From Flavobacterium sp. Leaf82 (GTDB lineage Bacteria > Bacteroidota > Bacteroidia > Flavobacteriales > Flavobacteriaceae): 64,000 nucleotides of DNA. The DNA lies in the NCBI RefSeq assembly GCF_001422725.1, contig NZ_LMMA01000010.1, forward strand, positions 1-64,000, in the 5' to 3' direction. The position numbers were made by a program, and so were the translations under genes. Every line of letters begins with the position of its first letter. The first letter of the stretch is position 1. Positions 44,420-54,359 of the stretch are shown one piece after another. A model generated the notes under the pieces. That model did no database searches, was not told where the DNA came from, and saw only the letters and a program-made list of their open reading frames with translations.

Positions 44420-46024
44420 ATGGAGAAATTAGTTTATTTAAAGCCTAATGTAGTAATTGAACCTTTAATTGAAAGATGGTTTGCATGGGCTCATTTGGTA
44501 TCACCTTCAACTGCTGCAATGAATATAACAGGCAGGCATCTGGAGATAATGAATTCGTATATAGAATCTCCTGAATTGCATAAAGAAATGGTTAATAACC
44601 CAAAAATGCTTGGCGGGCCTTTTATGGATTATACAGAAGACAGATCTCAGGATATTAAAAAACTAATGGAATCTACTTTAATAAACCAAAGAGATTCTAT
44701 CAGTTTTTCAATGGCTATTAGAAAATTGGTACTCATGCTAAAGAGAGAGGCAAAAGGACAATCGCTGGAAGGTCTTTATGAAAAAGTACCTGAGATTTTA
44801 AAAGGATATGTAGAGCTGATTTATGACTTAAACGGAAATCCTTCTTTTCGATTTTTCGAGAATTTATTATATAATAGTAAATATTACAATAAAAAGAGTC
44901 AGAGTATTGCTTTATGGATCACCAATAATGATTCACGTCCATTTTGTTTAAGCACACCAAAATTAAATGAAGATAATATACTGCACATCGATATCCCTTT
45001 TGATGATAAATTTATTGATGAGTTGAGTAAAATGCGCCGAACTCCGCAGAATTATAGCACAATAAGAGCTTATCTTGGTGATTTAAGCAAAGAAGAAGAA
45101 ATTTTGTTTCAATCCTTTTTTACTGAAGAGACATCTGTTCCTTATGTTAAATATACAGGCGATAAAATACGAATGAGGTATTTTGGACATGCCTGTATCC
45201 TGATTGAGACAAAAGATGTAAGCATATTAGTCGATCCATTAATTAGTTATTACGGGTATTTATCGAGTGTTGAACATTTTTCTGATTATGATCTGCCGGA
45301 TTCTATAGATTATGTTTTGATAACGCATAACCATCAGGATCACGTTTTATTTGAAACCCTTTTGCCATTAAGACATAAAATTAAAAACTTAGTGGTGCCA
45401 AGAAGTGGAGGAGGACATCTTCAGGATCCTTCGGTAAAATTAATGTTTAATAATATTGGTTTCAAGAATGTTATTGAAATTGAGGATTTTGAAACTGTAG
45501 ATTTTTTAGATTGTAAAATTACAGGTGTGCCCTTTACAGGTGAGCATAGCGATTTAGATATTAAAGCCAAATTGTGTTTTCATATCAATATAGCTAATTT
45601 CTCTTTGCTTTTTGTTGCTGATTCCAGAGTTTTAGAGAAAAAAGTCTATGAATATACACAGCCTATAATTGGCAATATAGACGTTTTACTTTTGGGAATG
45701 GAATGTGACGGCGCACCATTAACTTGGCTTTACGGACCTCTTCTTGTAGAGGAGCTCCCAAAAGAGCATGATCAGTCCAGAAGACTTGCGGGTTGCGACT
45801 TTAACAGAGGGATGACTTTAGTTGACATCTTTAAGCCGGATGAAGTATATGTGTATGCCATGGGGCAGGAGCCTTGGTGTGAATTTATCAGCAGTATAAA
45901 ATATACCGATGAATCTAATCCAATAGTTCAATCTAATTTATTAATAAATGAGTGTTTATCCAGAGGCTTAGTCGCTGAAAGATTGTTTGGAGAAAAGGAG
46001 ATACTTTATAATAAAAAAAAATAA
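44420..46024 (+). CDS. CmlA-like diiron beta-hydroxylase (metallo-beta-lactamase fold)
   Basis: 534 aa. The C-terminal half has the metallo-beta-lactamase fold motif H303-N-H305-Q-D307-H308. The N-terminal half is a separate domain of about 240 residues. Length and motif position agree closely with CmlA, the diiron oxygenase that beta-hydroxylates an amino acid while it is bound to an NRPS carrier in chloramphenicol synthesis. A plain metallo-hydrolase would lack the large N-terminal domain. The gene lies between a Gly module and the X-Ser synthetase, so the residue bound by the unassigned adenylation domain of the next protein is a natural substrate; Gly has no beta carbon. It acts in the cytosol. 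The homology is strong; the target residue is inferred. Confidence 0.85.
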   Translation: MEKLVYLKPNVVIEPLIERWFAWAHLVSPSTAAMNITGRHLEIMNSYIESPELHKEMVNNPKMLGGPFMDYTEDRSQDIKKLMESTLINQRDSISFSMAIRKLVLMLKREAKGQSLEGLYEKVPEILKGYVELIYDLNGNPSFRFFENLLYNSKYYNKKSQSIALWITNNDSRPFCLSTPKLNEDNILHIDIPFDDKFIDELSKMRRTPQNYSTIRAYLGDLSKEEEILFQSFFTEETSVPYVKYTGDKIRMRYFGHACILIETKDVSILVDPLISYYGYLSSVEHFSDYDLPDSIDYVLITHNHQDHVLFETLLPLRHKIKNLVVPRSGGGHLQDPSVKLMFNNIGFKNVIEIEDFETVDFLDCKITGVPFTGEHSDLDIKAKLCFHINIANFSLLFVADSRVLEKKVYEYTQPIIGNIDVLLLGMECDGAPLTWLYGPLLVEELPKEHDQSRRLAGCDFNRGMTLVDIFKPDEVYVYAMGQEPWCEFISSIKYTDESNPIVQSNLLINECLSRGLVAERLFGEKEILYNKKK

Positions 46025-46030
46025 GATCCT

Positions 46031-49000
46031 ATGAGTAAAGTTAGGGAACTACTTGTTCAATTAAAAAATAACGACATAGATATTCAACTGGAAAATGATC
46101 AACTTGAAGTGTTTTATGATGGAGAAGAATTAGATGAAGTTAGTTATAATCTAATTAAAGATAATAAGCAGGATATCATTCAATTTTTTAAGAATCATAA
46201 AATAGATTCGGATATATCGTTTTCAATTCCATTGGCAGATCACCAAAAAAGTTACCCTCTTTCAGCGGCTCAAAATCAATTATGGATTCTGAGCCAGTTT
46301 GACGGAGGTAATTCTGCTTATAATTTATCAGGAGTTCATGAATTTGAAGGAGATTTAGATATTAAACTGGTAGAAGCATCTTTTAGATTTTTGATAAAAA
46401 GGCACGAGTCCCTGCGTACTATTTTTAATCTGGACAATGAGGGAGATGCGAAACAGTATATTCTAGAATTTGAAGATATTGATTTTGTTTTACCATTTGA
46501 AGATTTTAGAGCAACAGATCATCCGGATACTTTAAATAAATCTATTGAAAAAGAACAAGTAAAGCCTTTTAACCTTTCAAAAGACTTGCCTTTCAGGGTT
46601 AAAATATTTCAAACCGGTGAATCAAAGTTTTTATTAAGCCTGGTCATGCATCATATTATAAGTGATGGATGGTCTATGGAAGTGATGGTAAAAGACTTCT
46701 TTGGTTTTTACAGCGGTGTCAAAAAAGAAGAACAAGAAGTTGTATTGCCAGAATTAAATATTCAATATAAAGATTATGCGGTGTGGCAGCACGATATGCT
46801 TAAAAACAAAAAGCTGGATCAAAATAAAGAATATTGGATAGATAAATTTAGTGGCGACCTGCCTACATTAGTTTTGCCATCACAAAAACCAAGACCTCCT
46901 ATAAAGACTTACAACGGAAAAACTTTAAATTTTGTACTTAATCCGGATTTATTACATTCTTTAAAGGAATTAAATAGAGAGCATGGAGTAACGCTGTTTA
47001 TGAGTCTGCTGGGTTTAGTAAAGCTTTTATTGTCTAAATATTCTCATCAGCAAGATATTATTATAGGAAGTGCAAGCTCAGGAAGGGAAAATGCAGATCT
47101 AAAAAACCTGATAGGCTTTTTTGTAAACGCATTACCATTAAGAACAATTATAAAAAACGAAGAGAGTTTTATTGACTTGTTAAACAACGTCAAATCTGTA
47201 ACTATAGGAGCTTCTGAAAATCAAATTTATCCGTTAGATGAATTAATTAAAAACCTTACATTGTACCGTGACATGAGCAGAAGCGGTCTATTTGATGTTA
47301 TGCTTGATTTAAGACAGTCCTTTGCTATTTTAGATGAAGAGGCCGATATACAATTAGAAGCCCTTACTATAAAACCTTATATCCAGGTTGAAAACCTAAA
47401 TAGCAGATTTGATCTTTATTTCAATTTTATTGAAAAGGAGGAAGGATTAGGATTGTCTCTTACCTACAATACCGATATTTATAGTCAGGCTTTTGTAGAG
47501 CAATTGGCGAAGCATCTTGAACAGCTTTTGGCCAATGCACTGCGAAATCCTTCTCTTCCGGTTTCAAAAATAGAGTATTTAAATGAAAATGAGAAAATAC
47601 AGCTGCTGGAAGAATTCAATCAAACAAAAGAAGATTTTCCGAAAGATAAAACTGTAATCAATCTCTTTGAAGAGCAGGTAGAAAGAACTCCTGACAAAGA
47701 AGCATTGTTTTTTGATAATAAGCGTTTTACATATCGTGAGTTAAATGAAAAAGCGAATCAGTTAGCTGCTTATTTACAAGAGAATTATGATATACAGGAA
47801 AATGATATTGTAGGGATAAAACTGGATAAATCTGAAACTTTTATTGTTGCAATTTTAGGGATACTAAAATCAGGAGCAGCATATTTGCCTATCGATATTA
47901 ATTATCCGCAAGATAGAATAGATTTTATAGAAAGTGACAGTAAATGTAAGGTAGTATTGGATCAGGAAGAACTTATGCTTTATAATTTTGAAAGATTCAG
48001 ATACGGAAACGAAAATCCTGTTTCCAGAAATAAAGCATCAGATCTGGCATATGTAATATATACTTCCGGAACAACAGGAAATCCAAAAGGCGTAATGGTA
48101 GAACATTGGAATCTGGTAAATTCTACTTTAAGCAGATTAAATTATTATCAGGTAGACAGAATTTTACTAATTTCTTCATTTGCATTTGATTCCTCTATTG
48201 CTGTTATCTGGAGCGGTTTGCTTGGAGGTACATTAGTAGTTGAGAAAGACGAAGTAATAAAAGATATTGAGACTATCACCAAAAGAATAATAGACAATAA
48301 AATAACTGACATGCTTTGTGTGCCTAGTTATTACTCTGTATTATTTGAAGCCTTCAAAAAAGAAAAAGCGAATCTTAATTTACGAAATGTAATTCTTGCC
48401 GGTGAGGCAATTAAATTAGATATAATTGCGACCCATAATACAAATTTTGATGAGATTGGACTATACAATGAATATGGACCAACTGAGTGTACAGTTTGGG
48501 CTACGGTAGCGAAAATAAATGATTGTAAAAATGTGATTCCAATTGGTAAGCCTATTTCTAATACTCAGATTTATATTCTGGATAAAGAATTGCAAATTGT
48601 ATCTAAAGAAATCACAGGCCGAATTTATATTTCGGGAGACAGTGTAGCAAGAGGATATTTGAATCATCCAGATCTGACAGCTAAAAAATTCATTGAAGAT
48701 CCCTTTATTTTGGGACAGCGTATGTACGATACCGGAGATATTGGAAGATGGCTGCCCGATGGATCGATTGAATTTTTAGGAAGAGAAGATCATCAGGTAA
48801 AAATTAGAGGTTTCAGAATAGAGTTAGGGGAGATAGAAATTGCTATTTCAGAATATTCAAAAGATATTACTCATGTGGTAGCAGAAGCCAAAGAAGTTAA
48901 TGATGAAAAAGTATTGGTGGCTTATTTTGTTTGTAATACTGAAGTAGATAAAACAGAACTAAAAGACTTTTTGCATGAGAAACTTCCAGAATATATGGTG

Positions 49001-52000
49001 CCAACTTTCTTTGTTGAACTCGATACTTTGCCTTTAACTCCAAACGGAAAAACAGATAGAAAAGCATTGCCAAATATAGGTGATGATGACGTAATAAAAG
49101 GCGAATATATTGGAGCACGATCTAAAGAAGAAAAAGTTCTTGTAGACGTCTGGGAAGAAGTATTAAAGAGAGAATCTATTAGTGTAAAAGATAATTTTTA
49201 TAATTTGGGTGGAGATTCGATTAAATCAATTCAAATTATATCCAAATTAAAACAAAGAGGTTATACACTAACACTTTTACAACTGTTCAATAATCCTGTA
49301 TTAGAAGAATTAGCGCAATACATAGAAGTTAATAATAAGGTTGCAGATCAGTCAGAAGTAGTGGGAGAGGTTGAACTTACTCCTATACAAAATTACTTTT
49401 TCAAGTCTCCGATTTTTAAATATCATAATCATTATAATCAGTCTGTAGTATTAAAAAGCAAAGAGTTACTCGACCCTGAGATTTTAGAAAGATGTTTTAC
49501 CCATCTGATAAATCATCACGATGCTTTGAGGATGACATTCCTTGATACTGATGGTTTATGGAAACAGAGAAATGAACGTAATTATAAAGAAAATATTCCT
49601 CTAAATTTTTATGATCTTACAGATGATAATAATGAAAAAGGCACTATTGCAAAACTGGGAGAAGAGTTGCAGGCAGGTTTTAAGCTTGATCAGGGAGGAC
49701 TGCTTAAAATAGCGCTTTTTAGATTAAAAGATGGTGACAGGCTTGCTATTATTGTGCATCATTTGGTTGTTGATGGTGTTTCATGGCGTATTTTATTAGA
49801 AGATTTAACACTACTGTACATAGAATACAAAAAAGGAAATGATGTTAAATTACCTTTAAAATCGGATTCATTTCAAAAATGGTCCTTAATGCAGAAAGAA
49901 TATGCAAACGGAGACAAAATAGCCAGTGAAAAACCTTATTGGGAGGCATTGGCAAATGAGGTTATCCCTAATTTGCCGAGTGATAATGAAATTGTAAGCA
50001 GGGAATTTGAGGTAAAAGATATGGTATCGTTTACATTGCCTCATGATATTACTAATTTGCTTCAGACTAAAGTGAACAGTACTTATAAAACTGAAGTTAA
50101 TGATGTATTGCTTGCCGCTTTGGCAATTGCACTGAAAGAAAGTGTAGGAATAACTAAATCTATCCTGCAAATTGAAGGGCACGGAAGAGAGGAAATAATA
50201 CCTAATATTGATATAAGCAGAACCATAGGCTGGTTTACAACAGTTTATCCTTTTGTATTAAAAACCTCTGGTACAAATGCATTAAAAGATACATTGATAG
50301 AAACCAAGGAAAGTTTAAGAAAAATCCCGAATAAAGGTATTGGATACGGAATTTTAAAATATTTATCCTCACAATCTATCCCGGATATTCATCCATCAAT
50401 TGCATTTAATTATTTGGGAGATTTTGGTGATAATGCCGATAATAAAGAAAAATCAATATTAGGGTACGCTTCTGAATCTATTGGGTTAAACATTGATCCC
50501 CGAAATAAAAGAGACGTTGCTCTGGAGATTACAGGGATAATGGTGGAAGGAAAACTTAGCATGAATTTGAGATACGCTAAAGAAATCTACCATACAGAAA
50601 CCGTAAAAAAAATTATGGATTCTTATGAGGCAGTACTTACTAACCTTATCGAGGACTTGGCAAAAGCTGACCAAAGCTATTTAACTCCATCGGATTTATC
50701 TTTTAAAGAGATAAGCATTGAAGATCTAAGCCAAATAAATACAGATGGAAATATAGAGAACATTTATAAACTTTCTCCTCTGCAACAGGGATTATATTTT
50801 CATTGGTCTGCGGAACCCTCTTCATCGATGTATTTTGAGCAAATATCATATCGCATTAATGTGACTGATTTGAATGTTGAAAATATAAAAACAGCATATA
50901 ACAAACTGATACAAAGGCATGGTGTTTTAAGAACAAGTTTTACAGAAAACCTGGTAGATGAACCCTTACAGATAGTACGAAAAAAGGTTGAAGGTGATTT
51001 TATATTTTTAAAAATCGCAAACCAGTCTGTTGACAGTTTTATAAACGAAACGAAACAAAACGATAAAGAAAAAGGATTTAATTTAGAGAATCCTACTCAG
51101 ATGCGATTGCTGGTACTCGATTTGGGTAATAATGAATTTGAGTTTATCTGGAGTCATCACCATATTCTTATTGACGGTTGGTGCATGAGCATATTAATCA
51201 ATGATTTCTATCAAATACTAAATTCCGTAAATAAAAATATTTCAATAGAACTTCCGGCAGCGAAGCCTTATTCTAATTACATAGAGTGGTTAGAGAAAAT
51301 AGATAAGGAAAAATCTTTGTCATTTTGGAATGACTATTTGAAAGATTATTCAAATGTGGCACAAATTCCATTTAAAATTGATAATACTCAGCATTCTGCT
51401 TATAAGGAATCTGTAGAAACATTAAAGCTGGAAGAAGATTTGTTTGAAAAAATGAATAATTTGTGTCAGGAAATTGGAATAACCCAAAATACTTTTATTC
51501 AGGGAATATGGGGGTTGCTGCTTTCAAAATACAATAATACGCAAGATGTTGTATTTGGATCTGTAGTTTCAGGAAGACCTGGAGATTTACTGGGCATAGA
51601 AACCATGATTGGTTTGTTTATCAATACCATTCCTGTCAGAATTAAATATGAAGCCGAAGATACTGCTGCGCTTTTCTTAAAAGAAATTCAAAATGCTGCC
51701 GCTTTAGCCCATGACCATCATTATCTTAATTTATCAGAAGTTCAGTCTCAAAGTGAGCTGGGTATGAACTTAATAAATCACATACTTGTTTTTGAAAATT
51801 ATCTCGTTCAGGAAAACATACAAAATGATTTGTCCAATAACGGTGAAGAATTAACCATCAAGTCTGTTGAAATATTTGAACAGACCAATTACGATTTTAA
51901 TCTAATAATTGTTCCCGGAAAATTATCTCTAAAAATTGATTTCAAATACAATGAGAATCGATTTGATATGCAACTAATTAAAAATGTTGTGCATCATTTT

Positions 52001-54343
52001 AAGAATTTCGTTGAGCAAATCTGCTTAGATGTTAATCAGCCCATAAATAGCCTGGTGTATCTTACGGCATTTGAAAAAGAAAAGCTAACTGTTGATTTTA
52101 ATGATACAGAAGTTTCATATCCAAAAGAACAAACTATAGTGGATTTGTTTGAATCTCAGGCGTCCAAATTTCCTGCCAGAATAGCTATTTTAAGCAATGC
52201 GAAAAACATTACCTATAAGGAACTAAATACATTGTCAAACCAACTATCTAATTATCTTATTGCAAATTATAATATTAAGGATAAAGATGTTATTGGAGTA
52301 AAATTAGAAAGAAACGAATACTTAATAATAGCAATTTTAGGAATATTAAAATCAGAAGGAATTTATTTGCCAATTGATATTAATTTGCCTGAGAAAAGAA
52401 TAGAGTATATCAAGAACGACAGTCAGTACAAAGTAGTTATAGATGCTCTTTTTATAAAAGAGTTTCTAAAACACAAAGACGACTATTCTGATCTAAATAT
52501 AAAAAGGGCAAACAAATCCAATGATGTTGCTTATATCATTTATACATCCGGAACAACAGGTCAGCCAAAAGGAACATCTATAGAACATCATTCTTTGGTT
52601 AACAGGCTGGTTTGGATGCAAAAACTATACAATTTATCAGATACTGACGTGATCATGCAAAAGACACCAAATTCATTTGATGTTTCTGTATGGGAATTAT
52701 TATGGTGGGCAGCAGAGGGTTCAAAAGTTACATTTTTAAAGGATGGTCTTGAAAAAGATCCAAGTGAAATTATCAGGCATATTGCGGAATTCGATGTTAC
52801 CGTCATGCATTTTGTTCCTTCAATGCTGACACAATTTTTAGAATATGTAGAAAGTGAGCCGGAATCTATTAGTCAGCTAAAAAGCCTGAAAAGGATATAT
52901 GCCAGCGGGGAAGCTTTGAGTGTGACTACAAATAATAAATTTCATGAACTATTTGATGATACAAAACTAATTAACTTATACGGTCCTACAGAGGCAACAA
53001 TTGATGTTACTTACTTTGAGTGCAGTAAAAATTTAAATACTATACCAATAGGTAAACCAATTGATAATACGATGATTTACATCTTAGACCAACAGCATAA
53101 TATTGTTCCTATTGGTATTGAAGGAACTATTTTTATTGCAGGTGCAGGTCTTGCCAGAGGATACTTGAATAAGCCGGAATTAACCAGTCAAAAGTTTATA
53201 CCAAATCCTTTTATTACAGGAGATTCTATCTACAATACCGGCGACTTGGGCAAATGGCGATTAGATGGCAATATAGAATATTTAGGACGAAATGATGATC
53301 AGGTAAAAATTAGAGGAAACAGAATTGAGCTAAGTGAAATAAGTAACACATTAGAAACATACGAGCAGATAAAAACGGCGCATGCTTTAAAAATAAAAGA
53401 TAAACTTGTTGCTTTTATACAATTTGCTGATGAGGTCGAACTAAATTCTGAATTGGAAAGCCATCTGAGAAACGAGTTATTAAAATCGCTTCCGGCTTAT
53501 ATGATACCGCACCACTTTTATCAAATTAAAGAAATACCACTTTCCTCAAATGGTAAACTGGACAGAAAAAAACTGATAGCTATATATGAAGCTTCTATTG
53601 ACGGAAAAAGCATGGAAGAAAGTATTAAATCATTATCTCCCAAATCTCTTGAAATGGCAGGTATATGGGCTGAGGTACTGGATATTTCTATCAATAGTAT
53701 CAACTCTGAATTAAGTTTTATTGAACAGGGAGGAGATTCTTTAACGATGTTAAAAGTCGTGGCTATCTGTAAAAAGAGAGGCTATTCTGTAACAATAAAA
53801 GATTTTATGATGTCGCCTTATTTACATTTTTTAGAAAGCGTAAATACGAAAAAACAGCAGGTTGTAACGAATGAAAACAAGGAAACTTCTAAAAATGAAA
53901 ATACACCTTTCCTGTTATCTCCAATTCAGCAATACTTTTTTGATGTAAATAAACATAAATTAAATTTTGTCATGCATGCCTCTTATTTTATAGATAGCGC
54001 ATATAATTTGAAGGGTATTGAAAAAAGTTTTGACGATGTAACCCGTGATCATGATTCTTTTAGTCTGAGATTTAAAAAAGAAAAAGGGGTATGGCAGCAA
54101 TATTATGATTACAACAGCTTGAAATATGTTCTGGAAGAGTCAAAAGACGAAAACATGAATGTTAAAAAAGCTATTGAAAAAGCCATTATAGCTATAGATA
54201 TAGAAAAAGGACCATTGTTGTATATAAATGTATTTTATGAAGAAGAAAAACCCGTTATGTTCATAGCCTGCCACCATTTGATAATGGATGCGGTTTCATG
54301 GCAAATACTTCTTAGTGATATACAATTAAATTATATTAAATAA
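46031..54343 (+). CDS. NRPS, TubC-docking-C-A(?)-T-E-C-A(Ser)-T-E (E broken at C-terminus)
   Basis: 2770 aa. TubC-type docking domain at 1-58; C1 (HHIISDG from 207). Adenylation domain 1 has A4 FDSSIA and pocket D-S-A-L-I-A-E-V-W-K, which I cannot assign. Carrier S1063 (GGDS); full epimerization domain (HHLVVDG from 1243, EGHGRE, NYLGDF). C2 begins LSPLQQGLYFHW and has HHILIDG from H1710, as expected for a D-accepting C domain. Adenylation domain 2 reads D-V-W-H-Y-S-L-I-D-K, serine. Carrier S2570 (GGDS). The protein then enters another E domain (HHLIMDAVSW, H2748-H2749, Gly changed to Ala) but stops after about 170 residues of it. The rest of that domain is encoded at the start of the next frame. 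So it should add an epimerized X and a Ser, epimerized only if the split domain works. Confidence 0.93.
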   Translation: MSKVRELLVQLKNNDIDIQLENDQLEVFYDGEELDEVSYNLIKDNKQDIIQFFKNHKIDSDISFSIPLADHQKSYPLSAAQNQLWILSQFDGGNSAYNLSGVHEFEGDLDIKLVEASFRFLIKRHESLRTIFNLDNEGDAKQYILEFEDIDFVLPFEDFRATDHPDTLNKSIEKEQVKPFNLSKDLPFRVKIFQTGESKFLLSLVMHHIISDGWSMEVMVKDFFGFYSGVKKEEQEVVLPELNIQYKDYAVWQHDMLKNKKLDQNKEYWIDKFSGDLPTLVLPSQKPRPPIKTYNGKTLNFVLNPDLLHSLKELNREHGVTLFMSLLGLVKLLLSKYSHQQDIIIGSASSGRENADLKNLIGFFVNALPLRTIIKNEESFIDLLNNVKSVTIGASENQIYPLDELIKNLTLYRDMSRSGLFDVMLDLRQSFAILDEEADIQLEALTIKPYIQVENLNSRFDLYFNFIEKEEGLGLSLTYNTDIYSQAFVEQLAKHLEQLLANALRNPSLPVSKIEYLNENEKIQLLEEFNQTKEDFPKDKTVINLFEEQVERTPDKEALFFDNKRFTYRELNEKANQLAAYLQENYDIQENDIVGIKLDKSETFIVAILGILKSGAAYLPIDINYPQDRIDFIESDSKCKVVLDQEELMLYNFERFRYGNENPVSRNKASDLAYVIYTSGTTGNPKGVMVEHWNLVNSTLSRLNYYQVDRILLISSFAFDSSIAVIWSGLLGGTLVVEKDEVIKDIETITKRIIDNKITDMLCVPSYYSVLFEAFKKEKANLNLRNVILAGEAIKLDIIATHNTNFDEIGLYNEYGPTECTVWATVAKINDCKNVIPIGKPISNTQIYILDKELQIVSKEITGRIYISGDSVARGYLNHPDLTAKKFIEDPFILGQRMYDTGDIGRWLPDGSIEFLGREDHQVKIRGFRIELGEIEIAISEYSKDITHVVAEAKEVNDEKVLVAYFVCNTEVDKTELKDFLHEKLPEYMVPTFFVELDTLPLTPNGKTDRKALPNIGDDDVIKGEYIGARSKEEKVLVDVWEEVLKRESISVKDNFYNLGGDSIKSIQIISKLKQRGYTLTLLQLFNNPVLEELAQYIEVNNKVADQSEVVGEVELTPIQNYFFKSPIFKYHNHYNQSVVLKSKELLDPEILERCFTHLINHHDALRMTFLDTDGLWKQRNERNYKENIPLNFYDLTDDNNEKGTIAKLGEELQAGFKLDQGGLLKIALFRLKDGDRLAIIVHHLVVDGVSWRILLEDLTLLYIEYKKGNDVKLPLKSDSFQKWSLMQKEYANGDKIASEKPYWEALANEVIPNLPSDNEIVSREFEVKDMVSFTLPHDITNLLQTKVNSTYKTEVNDVLLAALAIALKESVGITKSILQIEGHGREEIIPNIDISRTIGWFTTVYPFVLKTSGTNALKDTLIETKESLRKIPNKGIGYGILKYLSSQSIPDIHPSIAFNYLGDFGDNADNKEKSILGYASESIGLNIDPRNKRDVALEITGIMVEGKLSMNLRYAKEIYHTETVKKIMDSYEAVLTNLIEDLAKADQSYLTPSDLSFKEISIEDLSQINTDGNIENIYKLSPLQQGLYFHWSAEPSSSMYFEQISYRINVTDLNVENIKTAYNKLIQRHGVLRTSFTENLVDEPLQIVRKKVEGDFIFLKIANQSVDSFINETKQNDKEKGFNLENPTQMRLLVLDLGNNEFEFIWSHHHILIDGWCMSILINDFYQILNSVNKNISIELPAAKPYSNYIEWLEKIDKEKSLSFWNDYLKDYSNVAQIPFKIDNTQHSAYKESVETLKLEEDLFEKMNNLCQEIGITQNTFIQGIWGLLLSKYNNTQDVVFGSVVSGRPGDLLGIETMIGLFINTIPVRIKYEAEDTAALFLKEIQNAAALAHDHHYLNLSEVQSQSELGMNLINHILVFENYLVQENIQNDLSNNGEELTIKSVEIFEQTNYDFNLIIVPGKLSLKIDFKYNENRFDMQLIKNVVHHFKNFVEQICLDVNQPINSLVYLTAFEKEKLTVDFNDTEVSYPKEQTIVDLFESQASKFPARIAILSNAKNITYKELNTLSNQLSNYLIANYNIKDKDVIGVKLERNEYLIIAILGILKSEGIYLPIDINLPEKRIEYIKNDSQYKVVIDALFIKEFLKHKDDYSDLNIKRANKSNDVAYIIYTSGTTGQPKGTSIEHHSLVNRLVWMQKLYNLSDTDVIMQKTPNSFDVSVWELLWWAAEGSKVTFLKDGLEKDPSEIIRHIAEFDVTVMHFVPSMLTQFLEYVESEPESISQLKSLKRIYASGEALSVTTNNKFHELFDDTKLINLYGPTEATIDVTYFECSKNLNTIPIGKPIDNTMIYILDQQHNIVPIGIEGTIFIAGAGLARGYLNKPELTSQKFIPNPFITGDSIYNTGDLGKWRLDGNIEYLGRNDDQVKIRGNRIELSEISNTLETYEQIKTAHALKIKDKLVAFIQFADEVELNSELESHLRNELLKSLPAYMIPHHFYQIKEIPLSSNGKLDRKKLIAIYEASIDGKSMEESIKSLSPKSLEMAGIWAEVLDISINSINSELSFIEQGGDSLTMLKVVAICKKRGYSVTIKDFMMSPYLHFLESVNTKKQQVVTNENKETSKNENTPFLLSPIQQYFFDVNKHKLNFVMHASYFIDSAYNLKGIEKSFDDVTRDHDSFSLRFKKEKGVWQQYYDYNSLKYVLEESKDENMNVKKAIEKAIIAIDIEKGPLLYINVFYEEEKPVMFIACHHLIMDAVSWQILLSDIQLNYIK

Positions 54344-54359
54344 AAAAGCACCAGTTATG
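54333..54359 (+). other. Frame junction inside an epimerization domain
   Basis: The first frame ends with a stop at 54341-54343. The next frame, shifted by +1, opens at ATG 54357 and also reads sensibly just upstream (NKKAPV then MKSYKNW). Dropping one base in the run attaaataaaaaag would join both halves into one E domain of nearly normal length. This is either a one-base frameshift (real or a homopolymer sequencing error) or a natural split of the domain into two chains. Confidence 0.7.
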
